A stretch of 64,000 nucleotides of DNA. Origin: CAZYFH01 sp965249175 (lineage in GTDB: Bacteria > Acidobacteriota > Vicinamibacteria > Vicinamibacterales > UBA8438). The translations under genes and the position numbers were made by a program. The notes under the pieces were generated by a model. It ran no database searches and had not been told where the DNA came from. It saw only the letters and a list, made by a program, of their open reading frames with translations. Of the stretch, positions 25,284-33,505 are shown in pieces. Numbering within the stretch: position 1 is the stretch's first letter; every line of letters begins with the position of its first letter. The stretch is from NCBI GenBank assembly GCA_965249175.1, contig OZ252227.1:5270001-5334000 (forward strand), read 5' to 3'.

Positions 25284-25865
25284 TTGCGGGTCGAACTAGG
25301 CGGTACGGGCTCTGCTCTCACCTGGTGCGTGGCCTCCACGTCGACGACCGACGCTGGGGTAGCGGACCGACGGAGCGGCGCCGTGACCATCGTGCAGCGA
25401 TTCTGGGGCGCGCTCAACACGAACATCCACTTCCACGCGCTCGTGCTCGACGGCGTTTCGCCCAAGAGGGCGACGCGCTCCGCTTTCATCGCGGGCCGGC
25501 CCTTGACGCCGCGGAGGTCGACGAGGTCCTCGCCACCGTGGAGTCGTATCTCCGGCGCCTGCTGGGCGGCGAGGCCGAGGACACCGGCGACGGGGTGATG
25601 CCGGGGCAGACGAGGTCCGGCTCGAGCTGCCCCACCGCTGGAGCGACGGGACCACCCATCTGCTCTTCGATCCGGTGGCGCTCCTAGAGCGGCTCGCGGC
25701 GCTCGTCCCGCGGCCGGGGACGCCGAGCCTGCGTCTGACGCCCAGGCCGCGGATACCGCCGATGGCGCGACCCGTCCCGGGAGGGGGAGCTATCCCTGGG
25801 CCCAGCTGATGCAGCGCACGATGGGACTCGACGTGCTCGCCGGCCGGCTCGGTCGCCGCCGATGA
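25284..25865 (+). pseudogene. Decayed IS91-family transposase
   Basis: Homology to IS91/IS801-type rolling-circle transposases survives in four pieces in shifting frames: QRFWGALNTNIHFHALVLDG (about 25396-25455), then ALRFHRGPALDAAEVDEVL (about 25473 onward), then RLELPHRWSDGTTHLLF with LLERLAALVPRPG (25618-25720), and WAQLMQRTMGLDVLAGRLGRRR up to a stop (25797-25865). At least two frameshifts and internal deletions remove the tyrosine-containing central region and the C-terminal CxxC zinc region. It lies next to a two-copy repeat. The rest of the non-coding stretch 25146-26083 shows no gene. Family assignment is firm; activity is excluded. Confidence 0.82.
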
Positions 25866-26083
25866 CTGAGCCGGTCCTTGGGGCGACGCCACAGGTCGGC
25901 CCTGGCAACGTCATCTACGACTACGACGAGCCCGCCTGACGACCTCCGCCGAGGTCAGCTCGCTCGTCGTGTGTCTTGCGGCCCACTATGGGCCTTGACC
26001 TCGCTCCAGCCCCGGCATCCTCAACCCGAACGCTGCCGTAAGGGAGACAATCTGCGCGAGACCACCGGCAACCCCCACTCAAT

Positions 26084-26137
26084 CTGTCGCGGCGGGGGCT
26101 CGGCGGGAGCGGAGGGTGTTTTGTACGGACTATTGTC
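26084..26137. repeat. Two-copy repeat, copy A (JmjC gene 3' side)
   Basis: Begins CTGTCGCGGCGGGGGCTCGG (26084-26103) and ends CGGACTATTGTC (26126-26137). Both ends recur in the same orientation at 29246-29306, with a variable middle. The last base overlaps the stop codon of the JmjC-type gene, and the element is next to the IS91 remnant. Confidence 0.7.
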
Positions 26138-27309
26138 TAGAGCCGCTGCAGGATCCCCTCGCGCACCAGTCGCGTCACCAGGGTTAGCTTGCCGTCGTCG
26201 TCGAGACAATCGGGAAGGTCGGCCACCGTGAACTCGGGCGTCGTGGTCACGAACTGGATAGCGGGTCCGACCGCCATCGGAAGCCGCAGCTCCTGTCCGC
26301 CGAACAGGAGACGGCAGAAGTCATCATCATGCCGGCTCTCGACGACCAGATCGGGACGATGCCCAATGCGCGATGTCGGGACCAATGGCTCGCCGTCGAG
26401 CCGGCGGGCCAGCAGGTCGGTCATCACCGGCACGTTCGACGCGAGCACCTCGTCGTGCAGCCGTTGCCACACCCGCTCGCCTTCGAGATTCGACGCGACG
26501 ACGGAGGCCTTGTCGCGGACCAGGCGCGCCCGTTCATCCGCGGAGAACGCCTCGCGCGCGAACGCGGTCGGTAGGTTCTCTCGAAGCGACGCGTCATCGA
26601 GCGCGACGGCCGACACACTCTCGATGAGAAAATCGGCCCAGCTGAACCCTGTGACCCCGAGCGTGATGTGGATCGAGGCCTCGTTGCTCGATCGCGCGGC
26701 GTGCATGACGCCGCGTGGCAGATAGACGACGCTGCCGGCGCTCAGCTCGAATTCCGACACGACGCTCCCGGGCGACCCGCCATCCGGCTCGAACCGCTGG
26801 CCGCGGAGCGGCAGCGTCGGGCCACCGTCGTAGATCGTCCAGTGCTTGCGGCCCTGCACCTGCAAGACGAAGACATCGTGCGTATCCCAGTGCGGCCGGA
26901 ACCCTTGGGCGGCCGGTGGTGTGACGTAGACGTTCGTTTGCACGCGTGACGCGAATCGCTGCCCGAGGGTCACACAGAGACGAGCCAGGGCCGGGATGCG
27001 GCGATGGAGCTGTCGATAGACAATGGTCGCTCCCTCGTCGAAGCACCGCGCGACGCCGAGTGGCTGGACGCGACCGGCGGCGTTCGCGTAGTCGGAGACC
27101 GCCACGTCGGTGTCACCGCGCACGAGGCCGATGTCAGGGTGGGTCGCCGCATGGCTGCCGAGCACGGTGTCGAGGTCAGCGACCGTCAGGACCGTCTGGA
27201 AGTAGTCGGGCTCGGACCGGGCGACGTGACAAAGCTTCCGCTCGTAGTACTCCGCCTCGAACGAGGCGACCGGCAGCGGATCGATCAGCCACGCGTACCT
27301 GTCGGTCAT
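26137..27309 (-). CDS. JmjC/cupin-4 family oxygenase (ribosomal oxygenase-like)
   Basis: 390 aa, cytosolic. The 2-oxoglutarate/Fe(II) oxygenase facial triad is visible: H140 and D142 (RPHWDTHDVFVLQVQGRKHW) and H203 (VVYLPRGVMHAA), within a double-stranded beta-helix, followed by a helical/winged-helix C-terminal part. This is the cupin-4 group that includes bacterial YcfD/RoxA (arginine hydroxylase of ribosomal protein L16) and related proteins. Target unknown. ATG at 27309. It is divergent from the small Tat protein, with only 36 bases between starts. Confidence 0.88.
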   Translation of the reverse strand: MTDRYAWLIDPLPVASFEAEYYERKLCHVARSEPDYFQTVLTVADLDTVLGSHAATHPDIGLVRGDTDVAVSDYANAAGRVQPLGVARCFDEGATIVYRQLHRRIPALARLCVTLGQRFASRVQTNVYVTPPAAQGFRPHWDTHDVFVLQVQGRKHWTIYDGGPTLPLRGQRFEPDGGSPGSVVSEFELSAGSVVYLPRGVMHAARSSNEASIHITLGVTGFSWADFLIESVSAVALDDASLRENLPTAFAREAFSADERARLVRDKASVVASNLEGERVWQRLHDEVLASNVPVMTDLLARRLDGEPLVPTSRIGHRPDLVVESRHDDDFCRLLFGGQELRLPMAVGPAIQFVTTTPEFTVADLPDCLDDDGKLTLVTRLVREGILQRL

Positions 27310-27345
27310 CCCCTCACCTTGACAGATTCGTGCACCGGCTCCAAG

Positions 27346-27558
27346 ATGCCCGACATGACGAACGTCAAGGCGACGAACAGGGCACGACCGGATGCGAAGC
27401 TGAAGCTCCGGGACGAGGACATCGTGTCGAGTCGAGTCAATCGCCGTTCCTTTCTCACTCGGGCCGTGGCGGCTGGATCCATCGCGGTCGGCGCCGCGAT
27501 GACGGCGGCCTGTCCGGGCGGCAGCAGCGACGGCGCCGATTCGGATAGCCAGGAGTAG
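27346..27558 (+). CDS. Small Tat-signal lipoprotein-like protein
   Basis: 70 aa, too small for a catalytic domain. A twin-arginine motif (VNRRSFLTRAVAAG) is followed by a hydrophobic stretch ending AAC, a likely lipobox, and a short acidic tail (GGSSDGADSDSQE). Small Tat proteins of this shape are seen in Acidobacteriota and Gammaproteobacteria; the role is unknown. ATG at 27346, with another at 27355. The PepSY gene starts about eight bases after its stop, so the two are probably co-transcribed. Confidence 0.65.
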   Translation: MPDMTNVKATNRARPDAKLKLRDEDIVSSRVNRRSFLTRAVAAGSIAVGAAMTAACPGGSSDGADSDSQE

Positions 27559-27566
27559 GCGTCTCC

Positions 27567-28700
27567 CTGCGCCAGCTCGTCTTCTGGGTTCATCTCGGGG
27601 TCGGTCTCGCCGCGGCGCTGGTCATCCTCATGATGGCGGTGACCGGCGTCATCCTGACCTACGAGGCACAGCTCAATCAGTGGGCGCGCGCTTCGTATCG
27701 CGCTACGCCATCCCGTGGCGCCGCCCCGCTCGAGCTCGATGCGCTGGTCGCCCGCGCCGTGAACGACCTGCCGGCCGGAGCAACCGTCACCGCCGTCGCC
27801 GTCGACGCCGATCCACGCAACCCGTTGGTCGTCCAGTCCGAGGCCGGCGACCGCTACGTCGACCGGTACACCGGCGACATTCGGGGCGACGGCAACACCC
27901 GCACCTGGCGCTTTCTGCGCACCACGATGTACATGCATCGCTGGTTTGCGCTCGATGGTGACGTCCGGATCGTGGGACGCACGTTCACGGCGACGGCCAA
28001 TCTCGGATTCCTGTTTCTCATACTGAGTGGCGCCTACCTCTGGTGGCCGCGTGCCTCCACGCGGTTGGCATGGCGGCAGGCGCTCTGGTATCGCCGCGGC
28101 CTCCGCGCCCGCGCCCGGGACTTCAACTGGCACAGCGTGACGGGCTTCTGGGCCGCGATGCCACTTGCCGTCATCGTCGCCAGCGGCGCCACAATGTCGT
28201 ATCAGTGGGCAGGCAACCTCGTCTTCCGAGTGGTGGGCGAGGTGCCGCCACCGGGGCCGATCGTCACGTCGGCCGAGCCGGTGATGTTCGGCAACGTATC
28301 GGCGGACGGCGCCGACGGCGCGCGGCCGTCGCTTGACATGATCGTCATCGATGCGGCGACCCGCGCGCCCGATTGGCGCAGCATCACGCTCGCCCTATCC
28401 GAGGACGGGCTCGGTCCGGTGCGGGTGACCATCGACCTTGGAAGCGGTCGGCAACCCGCCCTCAGCGAGGACGTTCTTTACGATCCAGGGACCGGTGACG
28501 TCATCGGTCAAGGCGGCTACCCGACCTACGGCCGGGGGCTGAGAATCCGTCGCTGGCTCCGCTACGCCCACACCGGCGAGGTGTACGGCGTCGTCGGGCA
28601 GACCGTGGCCGGCGTGGTGTCGCTGGCGACGGCGCTCCTCGTCGGGACCGGGATGTCGATGAGCTGGCGGCGCTTCGTGAAGCGCGACCGTCGGGAGTGA
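27567..28700 (+). CDS. PepSY-associated TM protein; start probably CTG
   Basis: 377 aa from the proposed CTG at 27567; the first ATG is at 27630 and would cut into the first helix. The family layout is visible: TM1 with QLVFWVHLGVGLAAALVILMM then AVTGVILTYE, a conserved MHRWF (MYMHRWFALDGDVRI), TM2 LGFLFLILSGAYLWWP, a second PepSY-type segment (FNWHSVTGFWAAMPLAVIVASG), and a C-terminal helix near residues 342-360. Such inner-membrane proteins often accompany siderophore/TonB uptake systems as reductases or regulators. No receptor gene lies beside it. AGGAG occurs 11 bases before the CTG; the frame has no ATG, GTG or TTG between the preceding stop (27546-27548) and 27630. Confidence 0.82.
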   Translation: MRQLVFWVHLGVGLAAALVILMMAVTGVILTYEAQLNQWARASYRATPSRGAAPLELDALVARAVNDLPAGATVTAVAVDADPRNPLVVQSEAGDRYVDRYTGDIRGDGNTRTWRFLRTTMYMHRWFALDGDVRIVGRTFTATANLGFLFLILSGAYLWWPRASTRLAWRQALWYRRGLRARARDFNWHSVTGFWAAMPLAVIVASGATMSYQWAGNLVFRVVGEVPPPGPIVTSAEPVMFGNVSADGADGARPSLDMIVIDAATRAPDWRSITLALSEDGLGPVRVTIDLGSGRQPALSEDVLYDPGTGDVIGQGGYPTYGRGLRIRRWLRYAHTGEVYGVVGQTVAGVVSLATALLVGTGMSMSWRRFVKRDRRE

Positions 28701-28720
28701 AACGGTGAGGGCGCGGGCGT

Positions 28721-29200
28721 GTGGGCGCGGTCTGCGATCTGATCACGGAACGGCAACACACCACGGCCGGCTGGGTTGCAAGGACGACGCCGCTCACCAG
28801 GAGGCGGTCATCCGACTATCACAATGATGCTCACGATCAGGTCACGACGACCGCCGATTTTCGCCGACTCGCGCTCGCGCTCGACGGTGCCGAAGAGGGC
28901 GCCCACATGGGATCTCCCGACTTCCGCGTTGGAGGTCGGATCTTCGCGACGCTCGCGTCTGCCTCCCGAGGGTTTGGCAACCTGATGCTGACGCCCGACG
29001 CGCAAGCCATGTTCGTCGAAGAGGCTCCCGACGTCTTCGAGCCGATCGCCGGTGGGTGGGGACGGATGGGCGCGACCCATATCCGGCTGGCCGCGGCCGA
29101 TGAAGCCACGCTCTCCGGCGCGCTCCGCACGGCGTGGAAGCTGCGGGTCGAGAAGAACGCGAAGACGAGCCGGGGCGGGAAGCGCTCGCGAAAGAAGTAG
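28721..29200 (+). CDS. MmcQ/YjbR family protein
   Basis: 159 aa. The MmcQ/YjbR domain starts at about residue 43 (TTADFRRLALALDGAEEGAHMG) and continues PDFRVGGRIFATLAS to THIRLAAADEATL. These small DNA-binding-fold proteins have no established role. The first 40 residues from the GTG at 28721 do not look like the family, and no ATG or GTG lies in frame at the domain start, so the real start may be disrupted or non-canonical. It lies 20 bases after the PepSY gene and just before a repeat cluster. Confidence 0.75.
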   Translation: MGAVCDLITERQHTTAGWVARTTPLTRRRSSDYHNDAHDQVTTTADFRRLALALDGAEEGAHMGSPDFRVGGRIFATLASASRGFGNLMLTPDAQAMFVEEAPDVFEPIAGGWGRMGATHIRLAAADEATLSGALRTAWKLRVEKNAKTSRGGKRSRKK

Positions 29201-29245
29201 TCCGCGTCGCCCGCCGAGCGGCGCGACATCGTCCCTCCGCGTAGG

Positions 29246-29306
29246 CTGTCGCGGCGGGGGCTCGGGCTCGGGCGGGCGCGTTGGGGGGGGTGTGCGGACT
29301 ATTGTC
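29246..29306. repeat. Two-copy repeat, copy B
   Basis: Same ends as copy A: CTGTCGCGGCGGGGGCTCGG (29246-29265) and CGGACTATTGTC (29295-29306). Copies A and B are direct and about 3.1 kb apart, bracketing the JmjC, Tat, PepSY and MmcQ genes. A GC-rich middle differs in length between copies. Confidence 0.7.
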
Positions 29307-29327
29307 CCGAACGGGCACCACAGACCC

Positions 29328-29372
29328 TAGCGGCCCGTGGTGAAAGTCCCTCTGCATTCGACCGCCGATACA
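29328..29372. repeat. Solo copy of the TIR-element end
   Basis: TAGCGGCCCGTGGTGAAAG (29328-29346) and the following CTGCATTCG-CCG-CGAT-CATCCC pattern match the left end of the element at 49607-49770 with few mismatches. No matching inverted partner is seen nearby, so this looks like a solo end or a decayed copy. It sits directly after copy B and before the VOC gene stop. Confidence 0.6.
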
Positions 29373-29387
29373 TCCCTCTCGCATCAG

Positions 29388-29978
29388 TCAGCGGGTGCGT
29401 GGGCGATCGTCGGGATTACAGAGGTCGCCGAGCGTGCCCGACCCGCCACAGTAGCTCTCATCCTGAATCTGGACGACGATGCCGTCCGGATCGCGAAAGG
29501 TCAGCTCTTCGGCGGGCGGGTCCGTGTCGGCGCGCATGCGGACATTGGCCGCCACGCCGTGGTCCGCCAGCCGAGCGACGACTGCGTTGGCATCGAACCC
29601 TTCCATACCGAAGCAGTAGTGGTTGATCGACGGTGTCCCTCCGCGCGCGAACGCGACGAACTGGGGGCCGTCACCGATGCCGAGCACGGGGACCGCGGCC
29701 GCGGACCAGTCACCCTCGGTCCCCTGCGTGGTCACGAGCGGCATACCCAGCACCCGCTGATAGAAGGCGACGGAGCGCGGCACGTCCGACACGGTGAGGG
29801 TGACGTGATTCAACGTCGTCACCGGGATCGGCGGCGCGCTCGGCTGGGTCGCGGCGCCGGCGGACGGCCGCGGCACCGCCGCCGGCACCATCAGTGCCGA
29901 CAATGCCAGCACGAGCTGCCGGCGTGTCATCCGTCCGCCCTCATATCCGTCAACGAGGCGCTCGACGATCTCACTCAT
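29388..29978 (-). CDS. VOC (glyoxalase/dioxygenase superfamily) protein with Tat-like signal
   Basis: 196 aa. An N-terminal signal with RRQLVLALSALMVPAA suggests export, unusual for the mostly cytosolic VOC superfamily. The VOC fold begins at LNHVTLTVSDVPRSVAFYQRVLG and ends with ELTFRDPDGIVVQIQDE, holding potential metal ligands (H58-type and E at the end). Substrate unknown. The ATG overlaps the peptidase stop by four bases (ATGA), so it is coupled to the S9 peptidase upstream. Confidence 0.85.
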   Translation of the reverse strand: MSEIVERLVDGYEGGRMTRRQLVLALSALMVPAAVPRPSAGAATQPSAPPIPVTTLNHVTLTVSDVPRSVAFYQRVLGMPLVTTQGTEGDWSAAAVPVLGIGDGPQFVAFARGGTPSINHYCFGMEGFDANAVVARLADHGVAANVRMRADTDPPAEELTFRDPDGIVVQIQDESYCGGSGTLGDLCNPDDRPRTR

Positions 29979-31891
29979 GATGTGGCCCTCAGATGTTCAT
30001 CCAGAAACGCCAAGACCCGCCGCGCGGCCTCCGCCTGGTTCTCCTTCTTGACGAACCCGTGCCCTTCGTCCTCGAAGAGCACGTAGTCGACGGGCACGCC
30101 GTTCGCGCGCACCGCCTCGACGATCTGGTCGGATTCGATCTGCAGGACGCGCGGATCGTTCGCGCCCTGCAAGACGATGAGCGGCCGGACGATCTGGTCG
30201 GCGTGGAAGAACGGCGACTTCGCGTTGAAGAAGGCCTCGTCGTCGAACTCGCCCATCTCCTGCTCCAGCGCGTCGCGTTGCGCCTCCCACCACGCCGGCA
30301 TGCTGTTCGCGGTGCGATACCAGTTGGAGATCCCGTAGTAGTCCGCGCCAACGGCGAACGTATCCGGCCTGAAGGTCAGGGCGGCCAACACCATGTACCC
30401 GCCGTAGCTCCCGCCGATGATCCCGATGCGATCCGGGTCCACCCAACCGGTCTCGATCAGCATCTGCTTGCTCGCCACACAGTCGTCCAAGTCCGCGTCG
30501 CCATGCTTGCGGTCGTCCATCGCGAAGAACGTCTTGCCGTACCCCGAGCTGCCACGATTGTTGATGGCGTAGACGGCGTACCCCTGGTTGACGAAGTACT
30601 GGATCTGGTGGTCGTAGCCGACACGGGATTGGCCGCCGGGCCCACCGTGGACCCAGACGAGCGCCGGGACCTTGTTGATCTCAGACGCGAGATGCGGTTT
30701 GTAGAGAATGCCCGGGATCTCGACGCCGTCATATGACGCAAAGCGCACGACCTCTCCGTCGACGAGCGCGTCCGAGTCGATCGCCACGTTGAGGGAACGC
30801 GTCAGCTGGCGCGGCGCGCCGCCCGCCATCTCGTAGACGAACAGGTCCCTCGGGGTCCGGCTGGAGCTGGCGTAAAAGGCCACGCGCGACTCGTCCCCCC
30901 AAAACCACACCGATGTCACGTCGGCGCTGGTCGGCGTCGGCAACGGAATCGGGTGCATTGTCGCCGTATCGTAGAGGCGCAGCTCCGTCCGAGCGTCGTT
31001 GTTGATCCCGACGACGAAGTACGTGCCGTGTTTCGAGAACCGGGCAGACGTGACGTCCCAATCCACCCGCAGCAGCGCCTCGCGCGTCCCGTGCTCGATG
31101 TCGTAGCGCATCAGGTTGACGAACTCGCTGCCTTCGTCTGTCAGGTAGTACAGACTCGAGCCATCGGGGCTGAAAGGCCCCGGCGTGTTCGACACCGAGC
31201 CTGTGTGCGGCGTCAGGTTGGTGACCTGCCCCGAGGCACGCTCTAACAGATAGACGTCGCTGTCGAGTGTCGTCCGGAGCTTCGTCAGCGCGATGTGACG
31301 TCCGCCGGGTGCGACCTGACCGATGAAGTAGCCGTCGTCGTTCTGATACACCAGCTCGCGTGCGTAGTCGTCGGCCTGGTACTCCCACAGGTCGTAGAAC
31401 CGTTGGTCGCGCTCCGTGGACTGGATGAAGAACGACTGGTCGTCCTGTGCCCACCCGACGAACGAGGCGACGAAGCCCTCGCCTGGCGTGAGGTCCGTGA
31501 CCGTGCCCTCTGGATCCTGGACGTAGACGTGGGTGAGCTCGTTCCCGCCCTCGTCGCTGACATAGACGAAGCGTTCGTCGCTCGGAAAGTACGTGGCGGG
31601 ACGAATCGAGTCGGTGGTCGAGTGGGTCAACTGCACCGGTTCGCCGCCCGCGACGGGAAATGCGAACGCGTTGAAGATGCCGGTCTCGTTACTCCCAACG
31701 AGGACCTGACTGTTCTCCGGGGAGAACGAGCCCCCTCGGTAGCTCGTGCTTTCGAGGAACTCCTCGATGGAGTAGCGATGCGTCTCGACTGGCGCGGGTG
31801 GCGTGTCGTCGACCGCGCCGCAAGCCGCGAGCGCAAGCAGGCCGGCCATGGCCACCGCGCCCGGACCGCGCCGCGTCCCGAGATGGTGCAT
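29975..31891 (-). CDS. S9 family (prolyl oligopeptidase) lipoprotein
   Basis: 638 aa. The signal ends in lipobox LAAC (LLALAACGAVDD), so it is probably lipid-anchored and exported. An N-terminal beta-propeller with repeated PD40/WD40-like segments (SFSPENSQVLVGSNE, FSPDGSSLYYLTDEG) is followed by an alpha/beta hydrolase domain whose triad is visible: Ser495 in GGSYGGYM, Asp579 in QGANDPRV and His611 in EDEGHGF. It should cleave peptides, probably oligopeptides, in the periplasm. The ATG at 31891 follows GGAGG; the longer open frame to 32158 is shadow of the ankyrin gene. Confidence 0.92.
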   Translation of the reverse strand: MHHLGTRRGPGAVAMAGLLALAACGAVDDTPPAPVETHRYSIEEFLESTSYRGGSFSPENSQVLVGSNETGIFNAFAFPVAGGEPVQLTHSTTDSIRPATYFPSDERFVYVSDEGGNELTHVYVQDPEGTVTDLTPGEGFVASFVGWAQDDQSFFIQSTERDQRFYDLWEYQADDYARELVYQNDDGYFIGQVAPGGRHIALTKLRTTLDSDVYLLERASGQVTNLTPHTGSVSNTPGPFSPDGSSLYYLTDEGSEFVNLMRYDIEHGTREALLRVDWDVTSARFSKHGTYFVVGINNDARTELRLYDTATMHPIPLPTPTSADVTSVWFWGDESRVAFYASSSRTPRDLFVYEMAGGAPRQLTRSLNVAIDSDALVDGEVVRFASYDGVEIPGILYKPHLASEINKVPALVWVHGGPGGQSRVGYDHQIQYFVNQGYAVYAINNRGSSGYGKTFFAMDDRKHGDADLDDCVASKQMLIETGWVDPDRIGIIGGSYGGYMVLAALTFRPDTFAVGADYYGISNWYRTANSMPAWWEAQRDALEQEMGEFDDEAFFNAKSPFFHADQIVRPLIVLQGANDPRVLQIESDQIVEAVRANGVPVDYVLFEDEGHGFVKKENQAEAARRVLAFLDEHLRATS

Positions 31892-31964
31892 GAGTGCCTC
31901 CACTGTGATGTCTGCCCACTGTTGGCTTGCACGCAACAGCCGTCCACCAGGCGATCGCGCCGCG

Positions 31965-33503
31965 CTAGATGGCGCCCAGTCTCCGGAGCAGCTCGATCGT
32001 GCTCTCGTGAGGGACCCCGCGGCGACCGAGCCGCGCGAGCGCCAACGGGGTCTGCCCGACCTCATTCGAGACGTCACGTCGCGCACCGTGGGCGACGAGG
32101 TAGTCAACGATGCTGTCGTGCCCCCGGGCTGCGGCGGCGTGCAGCGCGGTGTCGCCATCGGCGTTGGCGATGTTCACGTCAACGCCCAGCTCCGCGGCTA
32201 TCGTGACCGCTTCGAGCCTGGCGGCTTCGAGCTCGACCGGGTTCGGCTCGCGACGGGTGCTCCGAACGGGCGCGCTCTCCGCGATTCGGTCGAGACGGTT
32301 CACCGCGACGAGTGGGTCGCGGCCTCCGAGGCCGGCCGCCGCCATCAGCGCCGTCGTCGCCCCCTCGTTGACCTGGGACCGGTTCTTGTTCGCGGCCAGC
32401 GTCCCCTCCCAGTAGGTCGGGTAATGAACGACTGCCGGATCCGCACCGTGTTCCGCGAGGACCCTCATGATGTCCGGCGCGGTAAACCGTGCCGCGAGCC
32501 AGAAGGGCGTCGCCCCGACGTAGGAGGGATGCAAGTAGTAGTCGACGGAGTCGCGGCGAACAGGTGTCGAGCGTTCAACCTTTGCGTTGGCGTCCGCCCC
32601 ACGGTCGAGCAGGGCACCAACGAGGCCCGTGTCCTTGTGCAGGATCGCCGCGTGAAGGGCCGTATAACCTGCATCGGCGGCGTTCGGGTCGGCGCCGCGC
32701 GAGAGCAGAAACCTGGCGACGTCGCCATGCCCGCTATGCGCCGCCACGACCGTCGCGCTGGTCCCGTATGGCGCGGCGTCGTTGACGTCGGCGCCGGCAG
32801 CGATAAGGAGCTTCGCGGAGAGGAGGTCCCCGACGCGCGCGGCGAACAGTAGCGCGGTGTAGCCGCCTTGGGGCAGATCCGCGATGTACTCCGGATTCCA
32901 CGGCTCCGGCGCCGTCTTGACGACCTCGGTCCAGACGTCGGAGCGGGCCGCCACGGCGGCGCCGCCGTCGAGCAGCGCCTCGACGACCTCGGCGTGCCGT
33001 TGCGCCACCGCCCACATCAGCGCCGTCTGGCCGCGACCTGCGGTGTCGTCGACCCGGACGCCCGCGCCGAGCAGGTGCCTGACGGCGTCCGCGCTTCCCG
33101 TACGCGCCGCCGTCATCAACGGGGTTTCGCCCGACGGGAGCGACCTGTTGGGGTTCGCCCCGGCGTCAAGCAGACGCCGGACCATCAGGGCGCTGCCGTT
33201 CTCGCACGCGGCCCAGATCGGCGTGACACCGAGATCGTTCGCCGCGTTGACGTCGGCGCCGGCACGAATCAGCAGCGCGGCGCGGTCGGCCTCATCCCAG
33301 TAGCTGGCCCAGTGCAGCGCCGTCGTGCCGTCGCCCTGACGAGCCGCAACGTCGGCGCCCTGCTCGACCAACGCGCGCACGGCGTCCCAATCGCCGCGCT
33401 GCGCGGCATCGACGAAGGGTTGATCGGCGGCACCAACCGTGATGCTCATGACGACGACGCCCGCGACCGGCACGACCCTTCGCATGGCAACGCTTCGCAA
33501 CAT
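31965..33503 (-). CDS. Secreted ankyrin-repeat protein (module 3)
   Basis: 512 aa with signal peptide (VVPVAGVVVMSITVGAAD). About ten ankyrin repeats (GTTALHWASYWDE, GETPLMTAARTGS, GYTALHAAILHKD) with inserts such as EPWNPEYIADLPQGGYTAL. Most like the module 1 ankyrin protein in organisation. No catalytic motif; presumed exported interaction protein. The start lies two bases after the DUF1552 stop, so it is translated from the same message as module 3. A second Met follows at 33485 and is an alternative start. Confidence 0.9.
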   Translation of the reverse strand: MLRSVAMRRVVPVAGVVVMSITVGAADQPFVDAAQRGDWDAVRALVEQGADVAARQGDGTTALHWASYWDEADRAALLIRAGADVNAANDLGVTPIWAACENGSALMVRRLLDAGANPNRSLPSGETPLMTAARTGSADAVRHLLGAGVRVDDTAGRGQTALMWAVAQRHAEVVEALLDGGAAVAARSDVWTEVVKTAPEPWNPEYIADLPQGGYTALLFAARVGDLLSAKLLIAAGADVNDAAPYGTSATVVAAHSGHGDVARFLLSRGADPNAADAGYTALHAAILHKDTGLVGALLDRGADANAKVERSTPVRRDSVDYYLHPSYVGATPFWLAARFTAPDIMRVLAEHGADPAVVHYPTYWEGTLAANKNRSQVNEGATTALMAAAGLGGRDPLVAVNRLDRIAESAPVRSTRREPNPVELEAARLEAVTIAAELGVDVNIANADGDTALHAAAARGHDSIVDYLVAHGARRDVSNEVGQTPLALARLGRRGVPHESTIELLRRLGAI

Positions 33504-33505
33504 GA

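Noticed and set aside
24389..25687. A 432-codon plus-strand frame over the sigma and anti-sigma genes
   Set aside because: Most of it is antisense to the sigma operon. Only its end, part of the IS91 remnant, has homology.
27319..27345. TTGACA at 27319-27324 as promoter of the small Tat gene
   Set aside because: Only 22 bases from the ATG at 27346, and no -10 at suitable spacing outside the coding region.
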